From assembly GCA_965261065.1 (NCBI GenBank), contig OZ253444.1:4402001-4466000 (forward strand): DNA of 64,000 bases, given 5' to 3'. The position numbers and the translations under genes are program-made. Within the stretch, counting starts at the first letter, position 1; every line of letters begins with the position of its first letter. The DNA is from JAKZVK01 sp965261065 (GTDB lineage: Bacteria; Acidobacteriota; Terriglobia; Bryobacterales; UBA6623). The notes below the pieces were generated by a model. That model was given only the letters and a program-made list of their open reading frames with translations, made no database searches and had not been told where the DNA came from. Below, piece after piece: positions 18,584 to 30,426 of the stretch.

Positions 18584-19530
18584 TAAGTGCCGCCCTCGCT
18601 CGCAACGACGCATGCGATCCGCTCATCCAGCACACCAAGCAGGAGCGCGACATAGCCGCCGAGAGAGTGCCCGACGCAGCCGATCCGTTCGGGGTCGACC
18701 TCTTCGCGAGTGAGCAGATAGTCAACAGCGCGCATACCGTCACAAACGTGGTATTGCGCCAGGTGTTCGCCGGCGAGCAACAGCAGCCCTCCCGGCAGGA
18801 TGCGCTCGAGCCGCGGGTCGTCGAGTTCGCTCTCACGTGTGCTGGGATTCCAGTAATGCCGGCGTTCGCCCTGCCCGATCGTGTCAAAGGCCAGCACGGC
18901 GAACCCGCCGCGCACCAGATTCAAGCACGCAAGTTGATGTGCGGGGTCGAGACGTCCCAACTCGTGGCGGCCGCCAGGAGCGACCACCGCCGGGATCGGT
19001 CCATCGCCGCCGGTCGGCAGGTAGATGTTGCCGGTGACCTGGAAATCGGGACGGCTGTCGAACAGCACGCTCTCGATGCGGTAGCCCTCGCGATCGAGAG
19101 TCCTGGTCACGACTGGATTCAGTGCGTCTTTCTCAGGCAGGCCATCCAACATCTCGACGAGCTTCTCGCGAACGTAGGCGTTGCGGGTACTGAGATCCTC
19201 GGCGGTCTGGATCTCACTCCGCTTCCGGTCCCACTCGGCATCGAGCTGGTTGAGGCGGCCGGCTAGGTAAGCGACGAGCATGTCGGGGTACTGCTCGGCG
19301 TAGGAGGAAACCGCGGCCCCGAGTAGGCGGCGCGAGGCCGGACTGAGACCGATCGGCAGCGCGACAGCGTGCTGAAGAAACGTGCGTCTTTTCATAGTGT
19401 GATCAAGAGCAGGCAGAACGCCGGAGGTTGTGGCGCTCGGCGCTAGAATACTAAACAATCCGTCCCGCACGCCAACTCCACGATCCTTTCATGCGGCCGC
19501 ATTCAGCGAAATCGAGCCCCGAACGCAAGA

Positions 19531-20112
19531 ATGAAACCACAGATGAACACGGCTGAACACAGACTACGCCTTGTTGCCGAGGGTCCGAGTCTCACATCGG
19601 AGCAGACCCAAACTGGGTGTATCAGTGTTGATCCGTGTTCATCTGTGGTTCCGATTATATTCGTGCTCGTCCCGCTGTTGGGCTGCGCGGCAATCGAAAC
19701 GCCGGCCACCCCAACAGACAGCGCCGAAACCACCATCATCCGCGAACTAGTCGACCAATCCGTCACCGCTCTCAACACAGCCGACGTCGAAACCCTGCTC
19801 GCGCTACACACCGACGATGCGGTGATCCTCAAACCGCACCAGCGCCCGGAGGTCGGCAAGCAGGTCATGCGCAAGTCTCTCGAAGCCCTCTTTCAACGGT
19901 TCGAAGTCGAGGAAAGCCGTGACATCTCGGAGATCGAAATCGCGGGCGAGTGGGCGTTCGTATGGGGAACCTATCGCTCCACGTTGACTCCCCGCGCCCG
20001 CGGCGCACACTCGGAGGAAACCGGCAAGTACATCGAGGTGCTCCGTAAAACACCCGCTGGCGGCTGGAAGTTCGCGCGAACGATCTGGAACACGAGCGAT
20101 CCCCAGCCATAG
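19531..20112 (+). CDS. DUF4440 (SnoaL-like) lipoprotein
   Basis: The open frame encodes up to 193 residues. The C-terminal 130 residues form a DUF4440/SnoaL-like domain (IIRELVDQSVTALNTADVET, LLALHTDDAVILKP, WAFVWGTYRSTLTP, GGWKFARTIWNTSDP), a small cone-shaped fold used by polyketide cyclases, ketosteroid isomerases and many proteins of unknown role. VLVPLLGC just before it is a lipobox, so it is probably a lipoprotein. The first 45 codons overlap an inverted repeat and have no protein-like character; the true start is probably the GTG near 19648, giving a normal lipoprotein leader. Confidence 0.7.
   Translation: MKPQMNTAEHRLRLVAEGPSLTSEQTQTGCISVDPCSSVVPIIFVLVPLLGCAAIETPATPTDSAETTIIRELVDQSVTALNTADVETLLALHTDDAVILKPHQRPEVGKQVMRKSLEALFQRFEVEESRDISEIEIAGEWAFVWGTYRSTLTPRARGAHSEETGKYIEVLRKTPAGGWKFARTIWNTSDPQP
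19535..19652. repeat. widely spaced inverted repeat around the DUF4440 gene start
   Basis: ACCACAGATGAACACGG near 19537 is repeated in inverse orientation as CCGTGTTCATCTGTGGT near 19635, with about 80 bp between. The arms could form a long hairpin. The stretch lies over the nominal 5' part of the DUF4440 reading frame, so part of that frame may be non-coding. Confidence 0.7.
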
Positions 20113-20188
20113 GCACTCCAGGGGCAGCCGGCCTCGCTCGCTTGCAAACCGGGCCGCGAGCGGCAAAGATAAGTCTTTCGGCGCAACC

Positions 20189-21022
20189 ATGTCCAAGCCC
20201 CGTATGTGCCCGCACTGCCGGGCGTTTATTGACCCCAAGGCGAACGTCTGCGAGTACTGTGGCGAGAAAGTCGGCAAGACGTTCGCGCAGCGGCCGGACC
20301 CCTCGCGGGTGCTGGGCGGGTTCATCAGCCCGAGCCACTACACTACGTTCCTCATCCTGTTGATCAACTTCGTGTTCTTTGTCGCGACGCTGATCATGAC
20401 CACAAAGGTCACCGGACAGTCGGCGAGCTTGTTCTCGGGCATCGACGGCGAGGTTCTCCGGCTCTTCGGCGCGAAGGACCGCTTCTCGATCTTGCTGCGA
20501 GGGGAGTGGTGGCGGCTGATCACGGCAGGCTTCTTGCATGGCGGCACCTTTCACTTCCTGATGAATAGCTGGGTCCTGTTCGATCTCGGGGCGCGGGTCG
20601 AAGAGTACTACGGCACGTCTCGCTACTTGGTGATCTACCTCGGATCGAGTATCTTCGGCTTCCTGGTCAGCATGTACTGGAGTCCCTACCTCTCCATCGG
20701 CGCTTCGGCCGCGGCGTGCGGGCTGATCGGCGCGATGATGGCGTACGGACGCCGCACGGGCAGTTCGTTCATCTGGAAGTTCTACTTGCGTTGGGCGATT
20801 CTCATCGCCGTCATAGGCCTGATGCCCGGCTTTCACATCGACAACGCCGCTCACTTTGGCGGGTTGGTGGCGGGCTTTGGTTTAGGTTACGCGGCTCGTG
20901 AGCCACAGCACGGCTCCCCGATCGAGTCATTCTGGAAGTCCGCGGCGGGATTGTCGATCGGGCTGGTGATCGTTTCGTTCTTCTTCTCCTACCAGTTGCT
21001 CAGCCGCGTGTTGTTTCGCTAG
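20189..21022 (+). CDS. rhomboid-family intramembrane serine protease with N-terminal zinc ribbon
   Basis: The protein has 277 residues. Residues 1-30 contain two CxxC pairs (CPHCRAFIDPKANVCEYC), a zinc-ribbon module. A six-helix rhomboid core follows. It has the HGGTFHFLMNSW segment of helix 2, the catalytic serine in SIGASAAACGLIGAM and the catalytic histidine in NAAHFGGLVAGFGLGY. Rhomboids cleave transmembrane helices within the membrane. Zinc-ribbon rhomboids are common in Acidobacteriota-like genomes (family knowledge); the substrate is unknown. There is no strong Shine-Dalgarno before ATG 20189, but the zinc ribbon starts right after it. Confidence 0.9.
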   Translation: MSKPRMCPHCRAFIDPKANVCEYCGEKVGKTFAQRPDPSRVLGGFISPSHYTTFLILLINFVFFVATLIMTTKVTGQSASLFSGIDGEVLRLFGAKDRFSILLRGEWWRLITAGFLHGGTFHFLMNSWVLFDLGARVEEYYGTSRYLVIYLGSSIFGFLVSMYWSPYLSIGASAAACGLIGAMMAYGRRTGSSFIWKFYLRWAILIAVIGLMPGFHIDNAAHFGGLVAGFGLGYAAREPQHGSPIESFWKSAAGLSIGLVIVSFFFSYQLLSRVLFR

Positions 21023-21265
21023 CCCGCGCTTCCCACCTGGCGAGGCGAAGCAACCGAGCCATGACCGTGCGTACCTATGTAATTGGTTTCTGCACAACCC
21101 TGGCCTCAGGACCGAAGAATCGGTTCTCGGCAAGGCTGTATCCTTATGCCTCAGCCCGGCGATCTTGAACGGACGATTTGACCCAAACATGGGCACAGCG
21201 TGCTGTGCCCCAACTTTTTCGTTCACCGGTTCCGTTGCGATATCGATGGCGCAGCCCTTGGCTAG

Positions 21266-21826
21266 CTAGACGCCCAGCCAGCGCTGTGTGCCCTTGGACG
21301 GCAGAGCCAGCAGGTCGAGGACGCGGCCGACGGACTGATCGACGATCTCCTCGACTCCGGCCGGCCGCGTGTAGAGAGCCGGCATGGGCGGGGCGAGGAT
21401 CGCGCCCATTTCGGCGAGGCTCACCATGGTTCGCAGATGCCCCAAGTGCAGCGGGCTCTCGCGAACCATCAGAATCAGCCGGCGGCGCTCCTTGAGAGTC
21501 ACATCGGCAGCCCGGACCAACAGGTTCGACGCCAAGCCGGTGGCAATGGCCGACATCGTATTGACCGAGCACGGCGCGATTACCATCCCGTCGGTCAGGT
21601 ACGAACCACTCGCCAGAGTGGCCCCGATCGCCTCATTGGGGTGCCACTCGGTCGCCAACGATTTAAGATCCTTAAGAGTCCGGCCGGTCTCCTCAAAGAG
21701 GGTCTTCTCGGCTGGACGCGTCACGATCAGGTGCGTCTCCACAGGCAGGGCGGCGAGCTTCTCCAGGAGGCGAACCCCATAGACGGAGCCACTGGCTCCG
21801 CTGATGCCGACGACAATCCGGGTCAT
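21266..21826 (-). CDS. ubiX: flavin prenyltransferase UbiX
   Basis: The protein has 186 residues, standard UbiX/Pad1 length. The N-terminal flavin-binding segment GISGASGSVYGVRLLE, the APCSVNTMSAIATGLASNLL loop and the closing RRLILMVRESPL and MVSLAEMGAILAPPMPALY segments are all diagnostic. The enzyme attaches a dimethylallyl group to FMN to make prenylated FMN, the cofactor of UbiD-type decarboxylases, for example in ubiquinone or menaquinone routes. No ubiD is visible within the window. ATG 21826 begins MTRIVVGISG. The gene stands alone, convergent with the rhomboid gene. Confidence 0.95.
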   Translation of the reverse strand: MTRIVVGISGASGSVYGVRLLEKLAALPVETHLIVTRPAEKTLFEETGRTLKDLKSLATEWHPNEAIGATLASGSYLTDGMVIAPCSVNTMSAIATGLASNLLVRAADVTLKERRRLILMVRESPLHLGHLRTMVSLAEMGAILAPPMPALYTRPAGVEEIVDQSVGRVLDLLALPSKGTQRWLGV

Positions 21827-21974
21827 GGTAGAGCCGGTTTGGCCCAGCTCAGAACACAGGAGGAAGCTCTGTTCTGAATTCGGAACACAAGTAAACTTCG
21901 GGGGTCGCATTCCAAGCCTAACATCTGTATAATCATACTGGCATTTTCCAGCACCCTGCTGCTCCCCCTGACTC

Positions 21975-22513
21975 ATGGACGCCGGCCTCAAGTTGAAGCG
22001 CATTCGAGAGTGCTTGGAACTTCGCTATCGTCAAGTCGAACAAGCCAGCAACCTGATCGCCGAGAAGCACCACAACCTAGACTTCGCCATCGGCCTAAGC
22101 CGCTTGGCCGACATCGAGAACAAGGGTGTGGTGCCTAGCATACGGTGATCGGGAGCGAGGACTATCTGATGTTCCCGCTGCTGCGGCCCGGGGCCCTGGT
22201 GCAGATTGACGAGAACCAGCGCAAGATCCAGAGCACGGGCTGGACGCATGAGTTCGAACGCCCGATCTACTGCTTCGAGCTGCGAGACGGGTTTGCCTGC
22301 TGCTGGTGTAATCTGACCGCTGATCAGAAGACCTTGATTCTTCAACCGCATTCGGGATCCCCGTGTGACCCCGTCGTGCTCAGCTATCCGAACGATCTCG
22401 ATATCATCGGCCGGGTGGTGGGCGTGGCGCAGCAGTTCGAGGCCGCGGGCCCGTCTAAGTCCCGGAAGAGAACTCGTTCCGTAGCAGGTCGAGCACGAAC
22501 TGCAGGTCGCTGA
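21975..22513 (+). pseudogene. XRE-type regulator with internal deletion
   Basis: ATG 21975 opens a helix-turn-helix start (LKLKRIRECLELRYRQVEQA, then FAIGLSRLADIENKGVVPS) that ends in a stop near 22142. A second frame from 22145 gives a C-terminal domain (SEDYLMFPLLRPGALVQIDE, FERPIYCFELRDGFACCWC, VIGRVVGVAQQF) resembling the S24-like tail of such regulators. The two frames differ, and the expected middle part is missing. The simplest reading is one regulator gene that lost an internal segment. Similarity ends near 22445. Confidence 0.65.
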
Positions 22514-22767
22514 CGTAGAGGTCTCGCTCGGCTTCGCTCGCTCCGGCCGGCACCAGCCGCCGATACGGTTCTAGGGTTAACCACGTCGCCAAGACCGTGT
22601 CACGATCATCCTCGATCGATTCGAGATATTTCTCTAGATCGCGCGCCTGCGATTCGAGCTCGTAGTTAAGCCACTCGCGAAAAACCGCTTCATGGCTTTC
22701 ACAGAGTGTCCCGCCTCAGCTGGAAATGGAGAACAGCGTTCCGCCGGTAAGCTAACGGAGGGAACGC

Positions 22768-23076
22768 ATGAGGAAAGCACGGAAACACTACACAGCCGAA
22801 GAGAAGGTCGCCATCCTGAGACGGCATCTGCTGGACAAGGAGCCGGTCTCAACACTCTGCGACGAGCTGGCGCTGCAGCCGACGGTGTTCTACCGCTGGC
22901 AGAAGGAGTTCTTTGAGAACGGAGCCGCCACCTTCCAGACCAACAACCGCAGCCGTCGTCAGCCCGAACAGGAACGCATCGAGCGGCTGGAGAAGAAGAT
23001 CCAGACCAAGGATGAGGTTCTGGCCGAGTTGATGGCCGAGCACATCGCGTTAAAAAAAAGCCTTGGGGAACTCTGA
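22768..23076 (+). CDS. IS3 OrfA (helix-turn-helix protein)
   Basis: The protein has 102 residues. It starts MRKARKHYTAEEKVAILRRH and contains the InsE/Tnp_1 helix-turn-helix (STLCDELALQPTVFYRWQKE) followed by a leucine-zipper-like stretch (ERIERLEKKIQTKDEVLAEL). Near its end TTAAAAAAAAG provides a -1 slippage site that fuses OrfA to OrfB. GGAGGGAAC stands upstream of the ATG. Confidence 0.92.
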   Translation: MRKARKHYTAEEKVAILRRHLLDKEPVSTLCDELALQPTVFYRWQKEFFENGAATFQTNNRSRRQPEQERIERLEKKIQTKDEVLAELMAEHIALKKSLGEL

Positions 23077-24032
23077 CCAAAACATGGACGCCGCCCGACG
23101 TGCGCGACCAGATCGTCGATTTCGTGCGGCGCTGGTCCGACAAGACCGAGATCCACGCCGGGCGTTTCATCCAGTGGCTCGGCATCGCGCCCAGCAAGTT
23201 CTACTCCTGGCGCCGGCGCTACGGCTCTCTCAACGAGCACAACGGTTGGGTTCCCCGAGATTTCTGGCTCGAAGAGTGGGAGAAGCAGGCCATCCTCGAT
23301 TTTTATCGCCAGCATCCGCTGGAAGGCTACCGGCGGTTGACGTTCATGATGCTCGACGCCGACATCGTGGCGGTCAGCCCGTCGAGCGTCTGGCGGGTGT
23401 TGAGCCGGGCGGAGCTGCTGCGCAAGTGGAACGACAAAACGTCGCTGAAAGGGACGGGCTTCCAACAGCCGCTAGAGCCGCATCAACATTGGCATATCGA
23501 CGTTTCCTACATCAACATCTCGGGTACGTTCTACTACCTGTGCAGCGTGCTGGATGGCTACAGCCGTTCGATTGTGCACTGGGGCTTGCGCGAGGCGATG
23601 AAGGAGGCCGACATCGAGATCATTCTCCAAGCCGCGAAGGAGAAATACCCGGATGCCAGACCGCGCCTCATCTCCGACAACGGGCCGCAGTTCCTCGCCA
23701 AGGACTTCAAGGAATTCATCCGTATCTCGGGGATGACGCACGTGAGAACGTCGCCCTATTATCCACAGTCGAACGGCAAGTTGGAGCGTTGGCACAAATC
23801 GTTGAAGAGCGAATGTATTCGGCCGGGCGTGCCGCTGACGCCGGAGGATGCGCGTCGGCTGATCCAGCGCTATGTCGAGCACTACAACACGGTGCGCTTG
23901 CACAGCGCGATCTGGTTTGTGACGCCGGAGAACCTGCTGGCAGGACGGCGGGACGAGATCCACGCCGCCCGCGACCGCAAGCTGGAGCAGGCTCGACAGC
24001 AACGGCAGCTGCGGCGTCGCCAGGCGGCTTGA
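23060..24032 (+). CDS. IS3 OrfB (DDE integrase-type transposase, made by frameshift)
   Basis: Entered by a -1 shift from OrfA around 23055; an internal GTG at 23100 would give 310 residues. It has the IS3 HTH_21-like linker (FYRQHPLEGYRRLTFMML) and the rve catalytic core: HIDVSYINISGTFYY (D), LISDNGPQFLAKDFKEF (D) and SNGKLERWHKSLKSE (E). The frame is open to the stop, so the transposase should be active. Confidence 0.92.
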
Positions 24033-24490
24033 CTGTGGGAGTTACAATGGCGTTGCCGGGTGAAACGGAAGCGGGCTCTGCTGGGAAGCAACCCTGCCGA
24101 GGGATAGCCCGGCGGGCTCATCGAGACGATGACCACGGGCGCGGAAGTCCTCTTTCGCGCTCGTCCCCAAACCCTATCGGATCGATAGACCCTGATGCCT
24201 TGAAAATCCCCGCCCGCAGGGCGGCATCTACACTAACGCGGAGCGCTCGCTCTCCCGTTCCGGCTGAACCGGCACAAGAGCACCTGATCGGCTGCGTCCT
24301 CCGAATAGATCTGTGCGAGCCCAAAGTGCTGATAGCGGCCGCTGTTTTCGTTGCGCAACGAGGTCAAGTACGCGATCTTCCCGAAGGTGGAAGAGATCTG
24401 GTCGAGCGTGCGTTCCCAAACGTCGCGCCTCGCGCGGGCAGGCGGCGATGGCTCGTCGCCGGCTAGCTCACGGTCTGCGTCGCGGTCCAA

Positions 24491-24966
24491 GCTATGATTC
24501 TAGCGCGTCTTGTCGTATCGAACAGCATGCGCACGCACCCTCATCACCAGCGTGCGCTGACTATGTTCATGTCGGCCGGGCACGTGTCGGATTACGGTAG
24601 ATAAAGAATATTTACGCTTTCGGAACGTTCGTATTGTGGTCGCCTTAGCACGAACGTCTGGCCGCGTACAATCGGAAGCAGGAAGGGCCCTCCTTGTGGC
24701 TGCTATACTGCGCTCTTTCCGGGAGAGGGGATCGAGGCGGCCCGCGACAACCACGGCCTCTGGCGCCCTCCCGTCGGGAGATCCATCCTTGTCTTCGGCG
24801 GCTCCGTTTGATCGTCCTCGCAAGAAGGTTGCCGCCATCTGCTCGACCTACACCTTCCGCTCGCATGCCAAGGTCTCGACCTCTTGCTTTCTTGATGATC
24901 TGATTACGGATTCAATGGAAACGCCAAGATACCACAGTCAACCGCGACCAAAGATCCCTGGCGGTA
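24491..24966. other. intergenic region with a possible gene fragment
   Basis: No gene is supported. Between about 24818 and 24880 one frame on the plus strand reads RKKVAAICSTYTFRSHAKV, reminiscent of the opening of a secreted family that often neighbours DUF1549/DUF1501 genes. The similarity stops after about 25 codons, so it could be a fragment or chance. The rest shows nothing recognisable. Confidence 0.35.
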
Positions 24967-24990
24967 GTGCATGTTACTCTCGACATAACG

Positions 24991-27483
<2,493 letters not shown>

Positions 27484-27493
27484 CCCCAGGAGT

Positions 27494-28907
27494 ATGAACG
27501 TCCTCGATCAACCGCCGGCTCTCTCCCGCCGCGCTCTGCTTCGACAGATGGGGGCGGGGTTTGGCTCGCTGGCGCTGTCGGCACTTCTGGCCGACCAGTC
27601 TTACGGGGCGGGTACCGATCCGCTGGCCGTTCGCCCGCCGCACTTCGCGCCCCGGGCTAAGCGCGTGATCATGCTGTTTATGTTCGGCGGCCCGTCGCAC
27701 ATGGATACGTTCGATCCCAAGCCGGTGCTCAATCGAGACACGGGCAAGCCGCTGCCGTTTGCGAAACCGAGGGTGATCTCGTTCCCGCGACGAGGCGGCA
27801 ACTTGATCGGCTCGCCGTTCGAGTTCAAGCAACACGGGCAGAGTGGCGCATGGGTCAGCGAACTGTTCCCGCACGTCGCCGGGATGGTCGACGACCTCAC
27901 AATCATCCGGTCGATGCACTGCTCGAATCCTCGGCACGGTGGCGCGGTGCTCGAGTGGCACACCGGGAGCGACACGTTCATCAGGCCGGCGATGGGGTCG
28001 TGGTTGACGTATGGTCTCGGGTCGGAGAACCAGAACCTGCCGGGCTACATCACGATGTGCCAGGCGCTGGCCGAGGGGGGGGTCGAATAATTACGGCTCT
28101 GCCTTCCTTCCCGCCGCGCATCAAGGGACGCCGCTCGGCCACGGCAACGTCAAAGCAAAGGACGCCGTGTTCCCCTTCATCGGCGACGGGATGGCTCGGG
28201 TCGAACGGCAGCGCCGCGAGTTGACGATGTTGCGCGAAGTGTCCGAGCGCCATCTGGAGCGGATTGGCCCTGAGAGTGAACTCGAGAGCCGCATCGCCAC
28301 CTTCGAGCTGGTGTTCCGCATGCAGACCGAAGCGCCCGAAGTCCAGGACATCAGCAAGGAGACCTCCGCCACCCGCGGCCTCTACGGCCTCGATGACCAG
28401 GCGACCGAAGACTTCGACCGGCAGTGCCTGATGGCGCGCCGCTTCAGTGAGCGCGGCGTGCGCTTCGTGCAGTGCAACAGCAACGGCTGGGACCACCACA
28501 GCAAGCTCAAGAAGAACATGATCAAGATGTGCGGCCGGGTCGACAAGCCGATCACGGGGTTGATCCAAGACCTCAAAGGCCGCGGCTTACTCGACGAGAC
28601 GCTGCTCATCTGGGGCGGCGAGTTCGGGCGTACACCGACCGCCGAGAACGAAGATGGCCGCGACCACAATCCCCACGGCTTCACGATGTGGCTAGCCGGC
28701 GGCGGCATGAAGCCGGGCCTTGTGTACGGCCGCACCGACGAATACGGCTACTACAGCGTCGAGAACAAGGTCCACTTCCACGACCTGCATGCCACGATCC
28801 TGCACCTGCTCGGCCTCGACCACAAGACGCTCACCTACCGCTACGCCGGCCGCGATTTCCGCCTGACCGACGTGCATGGCGAGGTGGTGCGGCCGTTGCT
28901 TGCGTAG
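27494..28907 (+). CDS. DUF1501 protein, frame broken in a G8 run
   Basis: The first frame (27494-28090) starts MNVLDQPPALSRRALLRQMG, a Tat-type leader, and has MLFMFGGPSHMDTFDPKP. The second (to 28907) continues with NNYGSAFLPAAHQGTPLG, TLLIWGGEFGRTPTAENEDG and RDHNPHGFTMWLAGGG, the DUF1501 hallmarks. The break falls in a run of eight G at 28075-28082; seven would give one 470-residue protein. DUF1501 proteins are sulfatase-like exported proteins of unknown role paired with DUF1549/DUF1553 partners. AGGAG precedes the ATG. Whether the extra G is real or a sequencing error is open. Confidence 0.88.
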
Positions 28908-29395
28908 ACAGCAAGGAAATCCTTTAGGCCTACGAATCTCCTTTGGGTCAAACCGCCCAGCTCCAGGCAGTTATATCGGTGGTGATTCAGTTTTGGCCCA
29001 AGTTGAGCTTTGTTTTCGCGTTCAATACCAGAGACCCTCAGTACCTCTTGTTGGCTACAGGGCCTGTGTGGTGTTGCGGTTTCACTGAGAACTAAGGAGG
29101 AAAGATGAACTCATCACGGATCTTGGTCATGTCGTTGCTGTGGATCCTGGTCACGCCCGTCGCTGCCGAAGTTACCCTCGTCGGAGCTGGCGATATCGCT
29201 TCGAAGAAGGGGCTCAAAAGGGCCCGACTCACCGGAAAGATCGTTCAGGAAGTGATTGACTCCGCAAACGGCTATGCATTTGTGCTTGGGGACAACGCCT
29301 ATCGAGTCGGATCCAAAGACAACTTCACCAAGTGGTATGAGCCGACCTGGGGTGGTTTTCGCAGACGCACATATCCCGCGGTCGGAAATCACGAA

Positions 29396-30426
29396 GCTGG
29401 GTATCCACTTGACTCAGGTGACCCCAAGATGTAGTGTAGGGCCTGGTGGAGGATTACCCGCGCGACCAACTCGAATTCGAGTCTCACTTTGCGAGCGAGG
29501 AGGCTTGCCGCGACTATCTGTTCGCCTTGCGCTGGCCAGAGGGTTTCCGCTGTCCAAGGTGTGGGCATGAGCGCGCTTGGCCGGTGCGCAAAGTGTGGTT
29601 CGAATGCGCTCGCTGCGGGCGGCAAACCTCCGTCACCGCCGGCACGATCTTTCAAGACACACGCAAGCCGCTGCGGCTGTGGTTCCGGGCGATGTGGACC
29701 ATCACCACGCAGAAGAATGGGGCCAGCGCCCTGGGTCTACAGCGCGTTCTGGGACTGGGCAGTTACCAAACCGCCTGGCCTTGGATGCACAAGCTGAGGC
29801 GAGCGATGGTGCGCCCGGGGCGGGAGCGATTGACGGGCCTCGTCGAGGTCGATGAGACCTACTGGGGCGCTGAAGAAGAAGTGGTAATCGGCCGGCAGAC
29901 CGAGCGTAAAGCGTTGATTGCAGTCGCCGCGGAAGAGAGAGGCACCGGGCTGGGGCGCATCCGCATGCAGCGCGTTCAGAACGCCTCGGCGGCCAGTTTG
30001 ATGCCCTTCGTCGAGGAGTCGGTCGAGCCGGGCAGCGTGGTTGTTACCGACAACTGGTCGGGCTACGATCCGCTCAAGAAGAAGGACTACCAGCGTCGTA
30101 TCATCTCGATTAACAACCGCCGCGAGCAGGCCTCGCAGCTACTGCCGAGGGTGCACTTGGCGATCTCGCTACTCAAGCGCTGGATGCTGGGCACGCATCA
30201 GGGGGCGGTCAGCCACGAGCATCTGGACTACTATCTCGACGAGTTCGTGTTCCGCTTCAATCGGCGCAGATCACGCAGTCGGGGCAAGCTCTTCTACCGC
30301 CTTGTGCAGCAGGCCATGGCGGTGGAGCCGACGCCGTACCGCTCGATCGTCGCCGATTGGGACGCTAAGACGCTGTGAGCCCAACTACAAGATGTTGGGG
30401 TCACCTGAGTCAAGTGGATACCCGGC
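29396..30426 (+). mobile_element. IS1595-family insertion sequence, copy 1
   Basis: The element spans 1031 bp, with near-perfect terminal repeats beginning GCTGGGTATCCACTTGACTC and GCCGGGTATCCACTTGACTC and extending about 32 bp. It is flanked by the 8-bp duplication ATCACGAA at 29388-29395 and 30427-30434, the size expected for IS1595. A second copy at 45565-46595 has the same length. Confidence 0.95.
29446..30378 (+). CDS. IS1595-family transposase
   Basis: The protein has 310 residues. The N-terminal zinc ribbon (CPRCGHERAWPVRKVWFEC, then ARCG) is typical of IS1595. The DDE-type ISXO2 core shows LVEVDETYWGAEEE (D), VVTDNWSGYDPLKKK (D) and a C-terminal HEHLDYYLDEFVFRFNRR segment. The start is GTG 29446. 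The reading frame is intact. Confidence 0.93.
   Translation: MEDYPRDQLEFESHFASEEACRDYLFALRWPEGFRCPRCGHERAWPVRKVWFECARCGRQTSVTAGTIFQDTRKPLRLWFRAMWTITTQKNGASALGLQRVLGLGSYQTAWPWMHKLRRAMVRPGRERLTGLVEVDETYWGAEEEVVIGRQTERKALIAVAAEERGTGLGRIRMQRVQNASAASLMPFVEESVEPGSVVVTDNWSGYDPLKKKDYQRRIISINNRREQASQLLPRVHLAISLLKRWMLGTHQGAVSHEHLDYYLDEFVFRFNRRRSRSRGKLFYRLVQQAMAVEPTPYRSIVADWDAKTL

Larger units (their letters stand above)
15912..19395 (-). pseudogene. secreted alpha/beta hydrolase gene split by ISAzo13
   Basis: The coding pieces are 19395-18587 and 17289-15912, joined through one TAA. The joined frame is exactly 2190 nt, 729 residues. It starts with a Tat-like leader (MKRRTFLQHAVALPIG). The first half has an acetyl-xylan-esterase-like hydrolase domain with GHSLGGYVA carrying the nucleophile; the join restores EGGTYHHWPVE. 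The second half has a further hydrolase-like domain (VVAVDVRGVGATRP, ILGRGEGALWALFAAALDAR) in which glutamate replaces the usual nucleophile serine. A tandem double-domain hydrolase is the best reading. As it stands the N-terminal piece ends two codons into the element. Confidence 0.88.
22707..24276 (+). mobile_element. IS3-family insertion sequence, copy 1
   Basis: The element spans 1570 bp with ends TGTCCCGCCTCAGC and TGTGCCGGTTCAGC (inverted repeats, 11 of 14 matching), flanked by AGAG at 22703-22706 and 24277-24280. A same-length copy lies at 50560-52129. Boundaries are confirmed by comparing the two copies and by restoring the split host gene. Confidence 0.93.
22455..24490 (-). pseudogene. 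small hypothetical gene split by IS3
   Basis: The coding pieces are 24490-24281 and 22702-22455, joined by one AGAG. Joined they give exactly 462 nt, 153 residues. The first part reads WERTLDQISSTFGKIAYLTS, then LRNENSGRYQHFGLAQIYSE. The join restores DQVLCESHEAVFREWL, and the end reads LATWLTLEPYRRLVPAGASE. I recognise this as a conserved uncharacterised family seen in Acidobacteriota (from memory) but no function. The start codon would be TTG 24490, so the true start is uncertain. Confidence 0.78.

Noticed and set aside
23063..24466. 467-codon frame overlapping the IS3 element
   Set aside because: It is an alternative frame of OrfB without family motifs. The catalytic residues lie in the frame entered by slippage.
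29396..30426. Long inverted repeats read as attachment sites
   Set aside because: They are the IS1595 termini; the 8-bp duplication and the second nested copy settle this.
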